Below are positions 26,370-35,317 of a stretch of 64,000 nt of DNA, piece after piece (positions within the stretch are counted from its first letter, which is position 1; each line of letters begins with the position of its first letter). This stretch comes from DATFWC01 sp963777755. GTDB taxonomy: Bacteria; Pseudomonadota; Alphaproteobacteria; Rhizobiales; Xanthobacteraceae. The translations under genes and the position numbers were made by a program. The notes beneath the pieces are model-generated. The model saw only the letters and a program-made list of their open reading frames with translations, was not told where the DNA came from and made no database searches. The stretch lies in assembly GCA_963777755.1 (NCBI GenBank), contig CAVZSC010000028.1, positions 71,016-135,015 on the forward strand, written 5' to 3'.

Positions 26370-26654
26370 ATGATTCACGTTCAGCGCATCGCCGAGGGAG
26401 ACCCGCTCGAATTCGAAGTGATCGTCCGCGAAGGCAGCGAGGAGACGCGCCATCGCGTCACCATGGCGCGCGCGACCTGTGCGCGGCTGACGGGCGGCAA
26501 GCACGCGCCCGAGCGCTGCCTCGAGGCGGCGTTCCGCTTCCTGCTCGACCGCGAGCCGAAGGAGTCGATCCTCGGCCGGTTCGACGTGACGGTGATTTCG
26601 CGCTACTTCCCCGAATTCGAGCGGGAGCTGCCGCGCTACCTCGCGTCAATCTGA
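26370..26654 (+). CDS. Small conserved-looking protein, function unknown
   Basis: This 94-residue soluble acidic/basic mix has ordered strand-helix text (FEVIVREGSEETRHRVTMAR; ERCLEAAFRFLLDREPKESI; FDVTVISRYFPEFERELPRY). It ends 28 bp before the amidohydrolase gene and is probably co-transcribed with it. No domain was recognised. Confidence 0.65.
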   Translation: MIHVQRIAEGDPLEFEVIVREGSEETRHRVTMARATCARLTGGKHAPERCLEAAFRFLLDREPKESILGRFDVTVISRYFPEFERELPRYLASI

Positions 26655-26682
26655 GAGTCAGCCCGAGCGGAGAGGGTTTCTT

Positions 26683-28170
26683 ATGCGCACGCGCATCACT
26701 TGCGGCTGGCTGGTCGGCCATGCCGAGGGGCATCATACGTTGTGGCGCAATGCCGAGCTCGTCTATGAAGGCAACACCGTGCGGTTCGTCGGCGAGCGTT
26801 TCGACGGCACAGTCGATCGCGAGATCGACGCGCGCGACAAGCTGGTGGCGCCGGGATTCATCGATACCCATGTGCATTCCGGCCATCGCGCCTCGCACCG
26901 CCTGATCTCCGACGTCGGGCGCGGCGACTATTTCGGCCAACCGTTCCTGGAGATCAGCGTCGCCCGCGCCGGCACGCGGGTCGGCGGCGACCCGCGCTAC
27001 GTCCGCCCCGACGACCATGCGGTGGCCGAGGAGCTCCTGTTCAATGCCCGCTTCACGGTGGCGGAGCTCCTGCGCAACGGCATCACGACCTTCGTTGAGT
27101 TCGGCAGCCAGCTGCGCGTCCAGCAGGCGCTGTTCGAGGTCGTCGGCGAGCTCGGCATCCGAGCCTATCTGGGGCCCGGCTTCGACAGCGGCCGGTGGGC
27201 CGGCGGCGAGGGCGGCAAGCTCGTCCGTGTGGTGGACGAAGCCGCGGGCGAGCGAGAATTCGCACTGGCGCTCGACTTCATCGAGCGCCACCAGGGCGCG
27301 CACGGCGATCGCGTCCGTGGCATCCTCGTGCCGCGCGAGATCGAGACCTGCACGGTGCCGCTGATGCGCAAGGCGGCCGTGGCGGCGCGCGAGCGCGATC
27401 TGCCGGTCGCGATTCACGCCGCCTACAACATCCACGAGGTGTTCGACATCATCCGCGAGCACCAGATGACATCGATCGAGCTGTTGCGCGACGTCGGCTT
27501 GATGTCGGACAGGCTCAACATCGGCCACGGCAACTTCACCTGCGACAACCCGCTGATGAACTATTCGGGCTCGCACGACCTCGCCATCATGGGGTCGCAC
27601 CGCTGCTCGGTCTCGCACTGTCCCGTCAACATCGCGCGGCGCGGGCGCTTCCTCGACAACTGGGAGTCCTACCGCGACGCGGGCGTGAACATCGCGCTCG
27701 GCACCGACACCTATCCGCGCGACATGATCCTGCAGATGCGCAACGCGTCCTATTTCGGCAAGGTGGCGAGCCGCAACCTCAAGGCAGCGACCGCCGCGCA
27801 GGTGTTCGAGGCGGCGACGCTCGGCGGCGCGCATTCGGTCGGCCGCCTCGACATCGGCCGGCTGACGCCGGGCGCCAAGGCGGACATCATCGTCATCGAC
27901 CTGAGCGGCCGCGACACACTGCGGCTCGGTCCGGTGCGCGATCCGATCAGGAGCCTGGTGGATTGCGGGATCGGCGACGATGTCGACACGGTGATCGTCG
28001 ACGGGGTCGTGCGCATGGAGAACGGTCGCATCCCCGGCGTCGACTTCGCGGCGCTGCGGGCGCAGGCACAGGCGGCCGGCGAGCGGGTGTGGGGCGGCTG
28101 GCAGAACTGGGACCCGCTCGGCCGCACCGCCGACGAGATGAGTCCCTACTCGTTTGCGCGGGCGAATTAG
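26683..28170 (+). CDS. Metal-dependent amidohydrolase (chlorohydrolase/cytosine deaminase type)
   Basis: The product is 495 residues. The N-terminal beta-sandwich leads into FIDTHVHSGH, whose two His are metal ligands (about 61-67). A barrel His follows in VAIHAAYNIHEVFD (about 240), then LNIGHGNFTCDNP (about 280) and the catalytic Asp in ALGTDTYPRD (about 345). The C-terminal sandwich is GRLTPGAKADIIVIDLSG. This is the mononuclear-metal pattern of AtzA/TrzN/SsnA-like hydrolases, which remove amino or chloro groups from N-heterocycles or guanidines. The substrate cannot be assigned. Neighbouring Bug receptor and amidase genes suggest use of nitrogen compounds. Confidence 0.85.
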   Translation: MRTRITCGWLVGHAEGHHTLWRNAELVYEGNTVRFVGERFDGTVDREIDARDKLVAPGFIDTHVHSGHRASHRLISDVGRGDYFGQPFLEISVARAGTRVGGDPRYVRPDDHAVAEELLFNARFTVAELLRNGITTFVEFGSQLRVQQALFEVVGELGIRAYLGPGFDSGRWAGGEGGKLVRVVDEAAGEREFALALDFIERHQGAHGDRVRGILVPREIETCTVPLMRKAAVAARERDLPVAIHAAYNIHEVFDIIREHQMTSIELLRDVGLMSDRLNIGHGNFTCDNPLMNYSGSHDLAIMGSHRCSVSHCPVNIARRGRFLDNWESYRDAGVNIALGTDTYPRDMILQMRNASYFGKVASRNLKAATAAQVFEAATLGGAHSVGRLDIGRLTPGAKADIIVIDLSGRDTLRLGPVRDPIRSLVDCGIGDDVDTVIVDGVVRMENGRIPGVDFAALRAQAQAAGERVWGGWQNWDPLGRTADEMSPYSFARAN

Positions 28171-28240
28171 GAATGGCGAATAGCGAATAGGCGAATAAGA
28201 AAGAACGAGACCGCGTTCCTACTCGCTATTACCCATTCGC
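28171..28240. repeat. Inverted repeat with GCGAATAG units
   Basis: GGCGAATAGCGAATAGGCGA at the left opposes CTACTCGCTATTACCCATTC at the right. It lies between converging genes and would fold in RNA from both, consistent with a bidirectional terminator. Confidence 0.6.
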
Positions 28241-28245
28241 GCCCT

Positions 28246-29211
28246 TCACTTCTTCTCCGCGATCTCCTGGATCAGCGGCTTCCACTGCGCGATCTCCTGC
28301 TCGATCTGCGCGCGGTATTGCTCCGGCGTGGTCTTGACCGTGTTGGCGCCGGCCCTGCGCATGGCTTCCTTTATCTCCGGATCGTCGGCCATCCGGATCA
28401 GGACCTCCGCCATCTTGCGGACGATCGGCTCCGGCGTCCTGGCCGGCGCCATGATTCCGTTCCACGTCTCGGCGATGAAGCCCGGGACCGCTGCTTCGTG
28501 CACCGAGGGCAGATCCGGGAAATAGGCGCTGCGTCCGGGCGAAGTCACGGCGAGGCCGCGCACCGTTCCGGCCTCGATCTGCGGCAGCGCGTCGGTCATG
28601 TTGGCGAAGGCCAAGTCGACCTCGCCGGAGACCACGGCGGCCGTCGACGGCGCGCCGCCTTTGAACGGGATATGCACCATCTTGGTCCCGGTGCGCGCCT
28701 GGAACAGCTCGACGGAGAAGTGCGTCAGGCCGCCGGCGCCGCTCGAGCCGTAGTTGAGCTTGCCGGGATTGGCCTTGGCATGCGACACGAGCTCGCCCAT
28801 CGACTTCACCGGCAGATCCTTCTTGACGATGACCGCCTGCACGATCGAGCTGACGATGCCGACCGGTACCAGGTCCTGCACCGGATCGTAGGCGACCTTC
28901 TGGGCGAACGGCGCAATCGAGATGGCGCCGATGCTGCAGACGCACCACGTGTATCCGTCAGGTGGCGCGGTCGCGACCGCCTGCGTCCCGACGATGCCGC
29001 CGGCTCCCGCGCGGTTGTCGACGACGACCGACCTGCCCAGTGTCTTCTCGACGTAGCGCGCGGTCAGCCGGCCGACCAGGTCGGTGTAGCCGCCGGGCGC
29101 GTAGGGCACGATCAGCGTGATGGCCCGGTTCGGCCACGCATCCTGCGCCGGTGCCGCGCTCGGCGCCAAAGCGATGCCCAACGTCAGTGCCAGTCCTGCA
29201 ACACGGTTCAT
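28246..29211 (-). CDS. Tripartite tricarboxylate transporter receptor (Bug family)
   Basis: The 321-residue product has a Sec signal (LALTLGIALAPSAAPAQDA). Bug motifs are AWPNRAITLIVPYAPGGYTD, VVDNRAGAGGIVGTQAVA, NYGSSGAGGLTHFS and IPFKGGAPSTAAVVSGEVDL. ATG 29211 opens at the signal peptide; the upstream 21 residues do not fit one. The gene is divergent from the amidase and convergent with the amidohydrolase. The ligand is unknown. No TctA/TctB homologue is near. Confidence 0.9.
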   Translation of the reverse strand: MNRVAGLALTLGIALAPSAAPAQDAWPNRAITLIVPYAPGGYTDLVGRLTARYVEKTLGRSVVVDNRAGAGGIVGTQAVATAPPDGYTWCVCSIGAISIAPFAQKVAYDPVQDLVPVGIVSSIVQAVIVKKDLPVKSMGELVSHAKANPGKLNYGSSGAGGLTHFSVELFQARTGTKMVHIPFKGGAPSTAAVVSGEVDLAFANMTDALPQIEAGTVRGLAVTSPGRSAYFPDLPSVHEAAVPGFIAETWNGIMAPARTPEPIVRKMAEVLIRMADDPEIKEAMRRAGANTVKTTPEQYRAQIEQEIAQWKPLIQEIAEKK

Positions 29212-29472
29212 CGACAGCTCCCCTCGGGTTCTCGGAGCGCACTTAGCAAATTCTCTGCCGTTGCTCGAACCCATGAAATTTCAGAGACTTAGAAAACCCC
29301 GCCGGAACGCCCGCATCAAATGAAATCAGCCGATGCCTGCGCGCGAAGCATTCGACCACACGCCGCAGAGGAGGGCAACGCGAGCGTGCCGCTGGAACGG
29401 GCTTGACCGGCCGCGTCGCCGGCGTCGACTATCGGGATCGGTCGTGAGCTGGTGCACTGAAACGAGGGGACG
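29212..29472. other. Divergent intergenic region
   Basis: No gene was seen. It must hold the promoters of the leftward Bug receptor and the rightward amidase. Confidence 0.4.
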
Positions 29473-31131
29473 ATGACTGTCGCAGTCACGCGGGTCGTAC
29501 CGGGCGATCTTCACACGCTGTCGATTGCCGAAGCCTCCGAGCTCATCCGCCGCAAGGCGCTGTCGCCGGTCGAGCTCACACAGGCTCTGCTCGACCGCGC
29601 GACGCTGCTCGATCCCAAGCTCAACGCGTACATTCTCCGGACGCCCGACCTCGCGCTGCGCCAGGCACGGCAGGCCGAGCGCGAGATCATGGCGGGCGAG
29701 TGGCGCGGCGCCATGCACGGTATTCCCTACGGCGCAAAGGACGTGTTCGCCACCGCCGGCATCGCCACCACCGGCCATTCCAGAGCCTATGCGGATTTCG
29801 TGCCGGCGAGCGACGCGACTGTGGTCGCCCGGCTCGCGGGCGCCGGCGCGGTGCTGCTCGGCAAGCTCGCGACCCATGAGGGCGCGCATGGCGGTCCCTC
29901 GTTCGACCTGCCGTGGCCGCCGGCGCGCAACCCGTGGAATCCGGCATGCTTCACCGGCGGCTCGTCGAGCGGATCGGGCGCCGGCGTCGCGGCCGGCCTG
30001 ATGCCGGCGGCGCTCGGCACCGATACCGGCGGCTCCATTCGCATTCCCGCCGCGCTGTGCGGGACGGTCGGCCTGAAACCCACCTACGGCCTGGTCAGCC
30101 GGCACGGCGTCATGCCGAACTCGTTCACCTTCGACCACGCGGGCCCGTTGACCTGGACGGTTGCGGACTGCGCCATCGTCCTGCAGGCGATCGCCGGCCA
30201 CGACGAGAATGATCCTGCCAGCGCCTCGCGCGAGGTGCCGGATTATCGGGCGGCGCTGACCGGCGACATCAGGGGCCTGCGCATCGGCGTGCTGCGCCAT
30301 CTGCACGAGACGGATGTGCCGCTGCCGACGGCGTCGCGCGCGGCGCTTGAGGACGCCTATGGCGTGCTCCGCTCGCTCGGCGCCGTGCTCGAGGACGCCA
30401 CGGTCCGCCCGGCGCTCGACTACTACGACGTGAAGATCGCGATCGCCGAGTCCGAGATCTATGCGGTGCACGAGCACAAGCTGCGCGCGCGGGCGAGCGA
30501 CTTCGGCGAGGATTTCCTCGGCCGCACGCTGGGGGCCATTCTGATTCGCGCCTCCGACTACGTGCAGGCGCAACGCGAGCGCCGCGTCATGCTTGCCGAG
30601 ATGGAGCCGCTCTACGCCAAATACGACGTGCTGATCGCGGCCGGCCCGGCGCCGGCTCCTGCGCTCGAGTCCTGGCGCACGCTCGCGTTCTGGCAGAAGC
30701 CCAATCTCACGACGCCGTTCAACGTCACCGGTGGGCCGGCCTTGATGCAGTGCATCGGCTTCACGCCCGAAGGGCTGCCGCTCTCCATGCAGGTGGTCGG
30801 CCGGCCGTTCGACGAGGCGACCGTGCTGCGCGTCGCGGACGCCTACGAGCGCGCGACGGCGTGGCGGGCGCGGCGACCGCCGCTCGACGGCGCGACCGTC
30901 GTGCCGCCGTTGCCGCCGATTCCCGACCCCGCCAAGGCCGATATCACGTCGGCGCAACGAGACGAGATCGCCGCACTCTGCGCCCGTGCGGGCCTCGTCC
31001 TCAACGAGCGACAGTTCGAGCAGCTGTGCGCGACCGCGCCGTATGTCGAGGCGATGGCCGGCCGGCTGCGCAAGGATCGGCGCTTCGACGAGGAGCCCGG
31101 CAATATCTTTCGGTTCGCCGGCTCGGCTTAG
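29473..31131 (+). CDS. Amidase-signature hydrolase with an AtzG-like C-terminal tail
   Basis: The product is 552 residues. The amidase-signature triad is visible: catalytic Lys in GIPYGAKDVFA (about 84), the bridging Ser in FTGGSSSGSGAGVAAG (about 160) and the nucleophile Ser in GTDTGGSIRIPAALCG (about 184). After the enzyme core (to about 470) comes a tail, DITSAQRDEIAALCARAGL up to EEPGNIFRF, which resembles the small AtzG/DUF4089 (GatC-like) subunit that usually stabilises such amidases. A fusion of catalytic and stabilising subunits is inferred. The substrate is unassigned. Confidence 0.88.
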   Translation: MTVAVTRVVPGDLHTLSIAEASELIRRKALSPVELTQALLDRATLLDPKLNAYILRTPDLALRQARQAEREIMAGEWRGAMHGIPYGAKDVFATAGIATTGHSRAYADFVPASDATVVARLAGAGAVLLGKLATHEGAHGGPSFDLPWPPARNPWNPACFTGGSSSGSGAGVAAGLMPAALGTDTGGSIRIPAALCGTVGLKPTYGLVSRHGVMPNSFTFDHAGPLTWTVADCAIVLQAIAGHDENDPASASREVPDYRAALTGDIRGLRIGVLRHLHETDVPLPTASRAALEDAYGVLRSLGAVLEDATVRPALDYYDVKIAIAESEIYAVHEHKLRARASDFGEDFLGRTLGAILIRASDYVQAQRERRVMLAEMEPLYAKYDVLIAAGPAPAPALESWRTLAFWQKPNLTTPFNVTGGPALMQCIGFTPEGLPLSMQVVGRPFDEATVLRVADAYERATAWRARRPPLDGATVVPPLPPIPDPAKADITSAQRDEIAALCARAGLVLNERQFEQLCATAPYVEAMAGRLRKDRRFDEEPGNIFRFAGSA

Positions 31132-31324
31132 ACCGCTATCCGATTAGATATTGCACGCGGCACGCGAAACAGGTCTCGCGTTTTCTCACGTCCGGCTTGC
31201 TTCGACCCACCGGCTGACGGGAATTGCCCGTTGGCCAAGGCTCCCTGAGACGTTTGAGCCATGGCCATGCATTCGTGGTAAGTATCGGGAGGCGACGGCT
31301 ACAACATCAAGGCGGGGCAACGCG

Positions 31325-32293
31325 ATGAAGCTTGTGACCTTTGCGAAGGCGGGTGAGGAGCGTCTGGGGTTGCTCGCGGGCGATGTCGTGGTCGATCCGC
31401 TGCTGGCATCCGGCGAGCAAGCGACTTTTGCGAATGCACTGAGCTTCATCAAGTCGGGCGCGTCTGGGATGAATACAGCGCGCACGATCCTGGCCAATCC
31501 TCCGAAACAGGCTTCGCTGCCGCGGAAGGAGGTCACGCTGATCGTTCCCCATCGCCCGACCACGATCCTGTGCAGCGGCAGCAACTACCGGGACCACAAC
31601 GCCGAGAAGGCGAACACGCCGATCAGCGGCAAGGAGCCGGAGTTTTTCGTCAAGACCGCCGACTGCGTGGTCGGCCCCGATGAGCCGATCGCGTTCGACG
31701 AGCGGTTCTCCAGGAAGATCGACTGTGAGGTCGAGCTTGCGATCGTGATCGGCAAGGCCGGCCGCTTCATCGAGGTCTCGCGCGCGCTGGAGCACGTGTT
31801 CGGTTACACCATCGTCAACGACGTTACCGCCCGCGACCGCCAGGTCCGTCGCACGCCCGAAGGCATGACCTGGTACGAGCTCGGCTCCGGCAAGGCGTTC
31901 GACTCCGGCGCGCCACTCGGGCCCTGCATCGTCACCGCCGACGAGATCGCAGATCCGCAGCGCCTCAAGGTGATGTCGCGCGTCAATGGCGAGCTGCGGC
32001 AGTCGAGCAGCACGGCGAACATGATCTGGACCTGCGCCGAGCTGATCCACTTCTTCTCGCGCAATTTCACGCTCAAGCCCGGCATGGTCATCATCACCGG
32101 AACGCCGGCCGGCACCGCCTGGTCGGCGGACAAGGAGCTGGGCGGCAAGGGTGTGACGCAGCCGGGCCTGGTGCCGGCGACGCGCTACTGCCTGCCGGGC
32201 GACGTGATCGAATGCGAGGTCGAGGGCATCGGCATACTGCGCAATCCCGTCGCCGAAGCGATGGCCGGCGCGGGCCGCGTCGCCGCCGAATGA
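31325..32293 (+). CDS. Fumarylacetoacetate hydrolase-family protein
   Basis: The product is 322 residues. The N-terminal cap KLVTFAKAGEERLGLLAGD leads into the FAH core ILCSGSNYRDHNAE (about 85). The metal ligands lie in RKIDCEVELAIVIGK (Glu/Glu, about 135-140) and YTIVNDVTARDRQ (Asp). GTPAGTAWS and the end GDVIECEVEGIGILRNPV are standard. Members cleave or decarboxylate beta-diketo acids in aromatic catabolism. ATG 31325 has GGCGGGG upstream; the longer upstream frame has no family match. It lies 53 bp before the next Bug receptor. Confidence 0.9.
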   Translation: MKLVTFAKAGEERLGLLAGDVVVDPLLASGEQATFANALSFIKSGASGMNTARTILANPPKQASLPRKEVTLIVPHRPTTILCSGSNYRDHNAEKANTPISGKEPEFFVKTADCVVGPDEPIAFDERFSRKIDCEVELAIVIGKAGRFIEVSRALEHVFGYTIVNDVTARDRQVRRTPEGMTWYELGSGKAFDSGAPLGPCIVTADEIADPQRLKVMSRVNGELRQSSSTANMIWTCAELIHFFSRNFTLKPGMVIITGTPAGTAWSADKELGGKGVTQPGLVPATRYCLPGDVIECEVEGIGILRNPVAEAMAGAGRVAAE

Positions 32294-32346
32294 AAAGGCC
32301 GGGTGGGTCAACCATCTGGACGGGAGGAAGGCCCAGGAGAGCGTCC

Positions 32347-33351
32347 ATGGATTGTCGCAAATTGGATCGCCGTAAATTCCTCAAGGGCGCGCTAGCCGTG
32401 CCGATCCTGGGTGGATTGGCTGGGCGCGCGAACGCACAAACCTGGCAGCCGACGCGCAACATCGCCATGATCGTGCCGTTTCCGCCGGGCGGGCAGGCCG
32501 ATCTCGCCGCGCGGCCGGTCGCGGCGGCGCTGGAGAGAATTCTCGGCAAGTCGGTCGTCGTCGACAATCGGTCGGGCGCCGGCGGAATGCTCGGCAATGC
32601 CGCGGCGGCGCGCGCCGAGCCCGATGGCCATACGCTCTTGATGGCGCTGTCCTCGATGGTGTTCTTGCCGGAGGCCGAGCGCCTCTATGACCGCAAGCCC
32701 TCTTACGAGCTTGATCAGCTCGTTCCGATCGCCCGCGTGCTCGCCGATCCGGGCGTGCTGTGCGTGCGCGCCAACTCGCCCTACAAATCCGTGGCTGACC
32801 TCGTCGCGGACGCCAAGAAGCGGCCGGGCCGGATCAGCTTCGGATCGTCAGGCAATTATGGCGCCGCCCACGTGCCTTTCGAGATGTTCCAGCAGGCCGC
32901 AGGGATCAAGCTTCTGCACGTGCCGTATCGCGGCGGCGGGCCGGCGCTCACCGCCTTCATCGGCGCGCAGGTCGACATCACCGCGCAGGCGCCGGGGCCG
33001 ATCCATCCGTTCGTGCAGGACAGCCGTGCGCGCCTGCTGGCGAGTTGGGGCGGCAAGCGTACCCCGGAGCTTGCCGACGTCCCGACCATGATCGAGCTCG
33101 GCTACAAGGATGTCGAATATTACATCTGGGCCGGCGTGTTCGCGCCGAAGGAGACGCCGGTGCCGGTCGTCACGCGCCTGCGTGACGCCATGCGCCAAGT
33201 GATGGCGGATCCGGCGGTGACCTCCGTGTTCGTGAAGGCCAATAGCCCTCCGGCCTATATGGATCAGCCGGAATTCCAGGCGTTCGTCGATGACGACGTC
33301 AAGCGGCTCATTCCGGTCATCAAGAGAATCGGCAAGTTGGACGAGAGGTGA
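32347..33351 (+). CDS. Bug-family receptor with a twin-arginine signal
   Basis: The 334-residue product starts LDRRKFLKGALAVPILGGLA, a Tat motif (RRKFLK) followed by a weakly hydrophobic stretch and an AxA-like site (RANAQ). This differs from the Sec signals of the other receptors here. Bug motifs are IAMIVPFPPGGQADLAARPV, VVDNRSGAGGMLGNAAAA, SFGSSGNYGAAHVP and VPYRGGGPALTAFIGAQVDI. It follows the FAH gene closely, suggesting one operon for uptake and cleavage of a carboxylated ligand. Confidence 0.9.
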   Translation: MDCRKLDRRKFLKGALAVPILGGLAGRANAQTWQPTRNIAMIVPFPPGGQADLAARPVAAALERILGKSVVVDNRSGAGGMLGNAAAARAEPDGHTLLMALSSMVFLPEAERLYDRKPSYELDQLVPIARVLADPGVLCVRANSPYKSVADLVADAKKRPGRISFGSSGNYGAAHVPFEMFQQAAGIKLLHVPYRGGGPALTAFIGAQVDITAQAPGPIHPFVQDSRARLLASWGGKRTPELADVPTMIELGYKDVEYYIWAGVFAPKETPVPVVTRLRDAMRQVMADPAVTSVFVKANSPPAYMDQPEFQAFVDDDVKRLIPVIKRIGKLDER

Positions 33352-33430
33352 TTGAGGTCAGACCCATCGCCGAGGGGAACTACCCGCTCGCTAAGTGATC
33401 AGTCTCGCGCGAGACGCGCACGGACGCTGA

Positions 33431-34465
33431 CTACCGCGCCGGCGCGCGCCCCTCGTACAGGTCGCGGCCGGCCGCGAGCGCGCGGATCTTGCCGTCGGCG
33501 ATCGAGCGTTTGAGCATCCAGAACCCGCAGTCCGGGTGGATGTATTTCACCCGGCCGGCGCCGAGCGTCGCCTCGGCCAGCTCGATCCGGCGCGCGATCG
33601 TATCGGCCGTCTCGATCACCGTCGACTTGATGTCGATCACGCCGAGCCCGAAGCCGATCTCCGGCCGCAACGCACGGAACGCCGCGAGCTCCTCGGCCGG
33701 GCGATGCGCCGTCTCCATCACGACATGGTCCACGTGCAGCGCGTTGAGATAGTCGATCAGCTTCGCCCACGTGCCCTGCTGGATGGTCTGGCCGCCGTAA
33801 TTACCGAAGCAGAGGTGGACGGCGCCGACCGTCCTGACGCGATCGAGCACGCGGTTGATCGCTTGCGCCGCCCATTCCCACTCGTCCGGAGCGCCCGGCA
33901 GGTTGGCTTCGTCGATCTGCACCACGTCGGCGTCGCACGCGGCGACCTGCTCGGCGAGCGCGTCGGCGATCGCCAGCGCCAGCTCGGGCATGCTCTTGTA
34001 GTGCGTATCGATGAGGGTCTTCGCCAGCATGTGCGGACCGGTCAGCGTGAACTTGAACGGCCGTGACGCGAGCCGCTTGCCGCGCGCGCAGGCCTGCGGC
34101 AGGTCGAGCGTGCCGGATCCGATCGGCCCTTCGACCACGCCGGGCGGCCGGGTACGGAAGCCCATGCCGCGCTGCGACCGATAGGCAGTGAGCTCCTCGA
34201 AGGTGATCGCGGTGCGGATGCCGGCCAGCGGCCGCACGAAATATTCGATCATCCCGTTGGTCTCGGGATGGTTGACGTCGAACCGCGAGAGCTCGCCGTC
34301 GCATACGAGGTCGATGCCGGCGTGCTCCTGCGTATGGATGACGACGCGCGTCGCATCGATCAAAGCCTGCTCGGACGGCAGCGCGACGAGCCACTCGGGC
34401 ACCGGGTAGGAGCCGACGACGGTGGTGCGGATGCGGGGTTGCGGAGTATCCATCTGGTTACTCAT
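33431..34465 (-). CDS. Cobalamin-independent methionine synthase (MetE C-domain)-like protein
   Basis: The product is 344 residues, comparable to the C-terminal half of MetE or to archaeal/YxjG-like enzymes. Landmarks are TTVVGSYPVPEWL (about 13), CDGELSRFDVNH (about 60), LTGPHMLAKTL (about 150) and VVQIDEANLPGAP (about 190). The zinc set is present: VGAVHLCFGN (His and Cys), VVMETAHRP (Glu) and IHPDCGFWML (Cys). Methyl or thiol transfer is expected, and the substrate may not be homocysteine. ATG 34465 lies in a repeat shared with 36201-36287. Confidence 0.85.
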   Translation of the reverse strand: MSNQMDTPQPRIRTTVVGSYPVPEWLVALPSEQALIDATRVVIHTQEHAGIDLVCDGELSRFDVNHPETNGMIEYFVRPLAGIRTAITFEELTAYRSQRGMGFRTRPPGVVEGPIGSGTLDLPQACARGKRLASRPFKFTLTGPHMLAKTLIDTHYKSMPELALAIADALAEQVAACDADVVQIDEANLPGAPDEWEWAAQAINRVLDRVRTVGAVHLCFGNYGGQTIQQGTWAKLIDYLNALHVDHVVMETAHRPAEELAAFRALRPEIGFGLGVIDIKSTVIETADTIARRIELAEATLGAGRVKYIHPDCGFWMLKRSIADGKIRALAAGRDLYEGRAPAR

Positions 34466-34528
34466 AGTCCGGTCCGCCTGCGCTCGCCAACCGTTTCGAG
34501 GACGCCAGCGTGACCGACGCCCGATCTC
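34441..34528. repeat. Duplicated divergent start region (copy 1)
   Basis: About 88 bp match 36201-36287 (GTATCCATCTGGTTACTCAT; GAGGACGCC; GACCGACGCCCGATCTC). This copy contains the first codons of the MetE-like gene and, on the + strand, a short frame (VTDARSPSDRV) resembling the start of the epimerase gene. Confidence 0.75.
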
Positions 34529-34562
34529 CGAGCGATCGCGTGCCAGAAAACACGAGCGTGCG

Positions 34563-35186
34563 CTAACGACTGCGCACGCTCTTTTTCTGAAAACGCACAA
34601 CATCGCCGACTGCATCGACGTCACGCAGCCACGCGCGCAAGCTTTCGATTTCAGGGCAGTCCGCGGTCCCTTCCGGGCAGATCAGGCACTCGCCGACACC
34701 GGCACCATCGACGAGACGATCGCATCGATAGCCCGGATGATGGCCGAGGCTGCGGTCGATGAGCGCATCGATCTTGCCCTCGCTGAGCTCGTACAGGCCG
34801 GCCGGCGCGACGATGCGCATCCCGAGGTTCGGATGGGCGGCGCGAAAGCCGTCTGGGCGAAGGCGGCCGAGATCAAATCTCGGATGGACCCCGATGGTCA
34901 GGACCACGGCGATCCCGTCCGGCTTCAGCCGCGCGGTTGCATCGGCGATACGGCGGAAGCCGGCCTGCACCGATGCCACGTAGTCCTGCCCCGCGGGCGT
35001 CAGCACCAGTTGCTTGTGCAGCCGCTCGAACAGGCGCACGCCAAGCCGATCCTCCAACGCCTTCACCTGCTGGCCGACCGCGCCAGGCGTGACGTGCAGC
35101 TCGTGGGCGGCGGTCTTGAAGCTGAGATGGCGCGCCGCGACCTCGAATGCGCGCAACGGATTCAGGGGCGGCAGCAGATAGGTCAT
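34563..35186 (-). CDS. LysR-family regulator with a shortened effector domain
   Basis: The N-terminal winged HTH is complete and GcvA-like: LPPLNPLRAFEVAARHLSFK, ELHVTPGAVGQQVKALEDRL and GVRLFERLHKQLVLTPAG. The protein is only 207 residues, against about 300. The ligand domain starts normally (VVLTIGVHPRFDLGRL to DALIDRSL) and then jumps to text that resembles the far C-terminus (IESLRAWLRDVDA). This suggests an internal deletion of about 90 residues in one reading frame. DNA binding may persist, but ligand sensing is doubtful. Confidence 0.7.
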   Translation of the reverse strand: MTYLLPPLNPLRAFEVAARHLSFKTAAHELHVTPGAVGQQVKALEDRLGVRLFERLHKQLVLTPAGQDYVASVQAGFRRIADATARLKPDGIAVVLTIGVHPRFDLGRLRPDGFRAAHPNLGMRIVAPAGLYELSEGKIDALIDRSLGHHPGYRCDRLVDGAGVGECLICPEGTADCPEIESLRAWLRDVDAVGDVVRFQKKSVRSR

Positions 35187-35317
35187 GATCTGCCGATTAT
35201 CGCATCATCGCGCGACGTCGTTGCAATAGATTTTCTGTTGTCAGCCGCCAGCAATGCTGGTTTGCCCCTGACGCGGCATATTCTTACGGTCCCGGCGTCA
35301 TCTTGGGAGCGCCGCCG

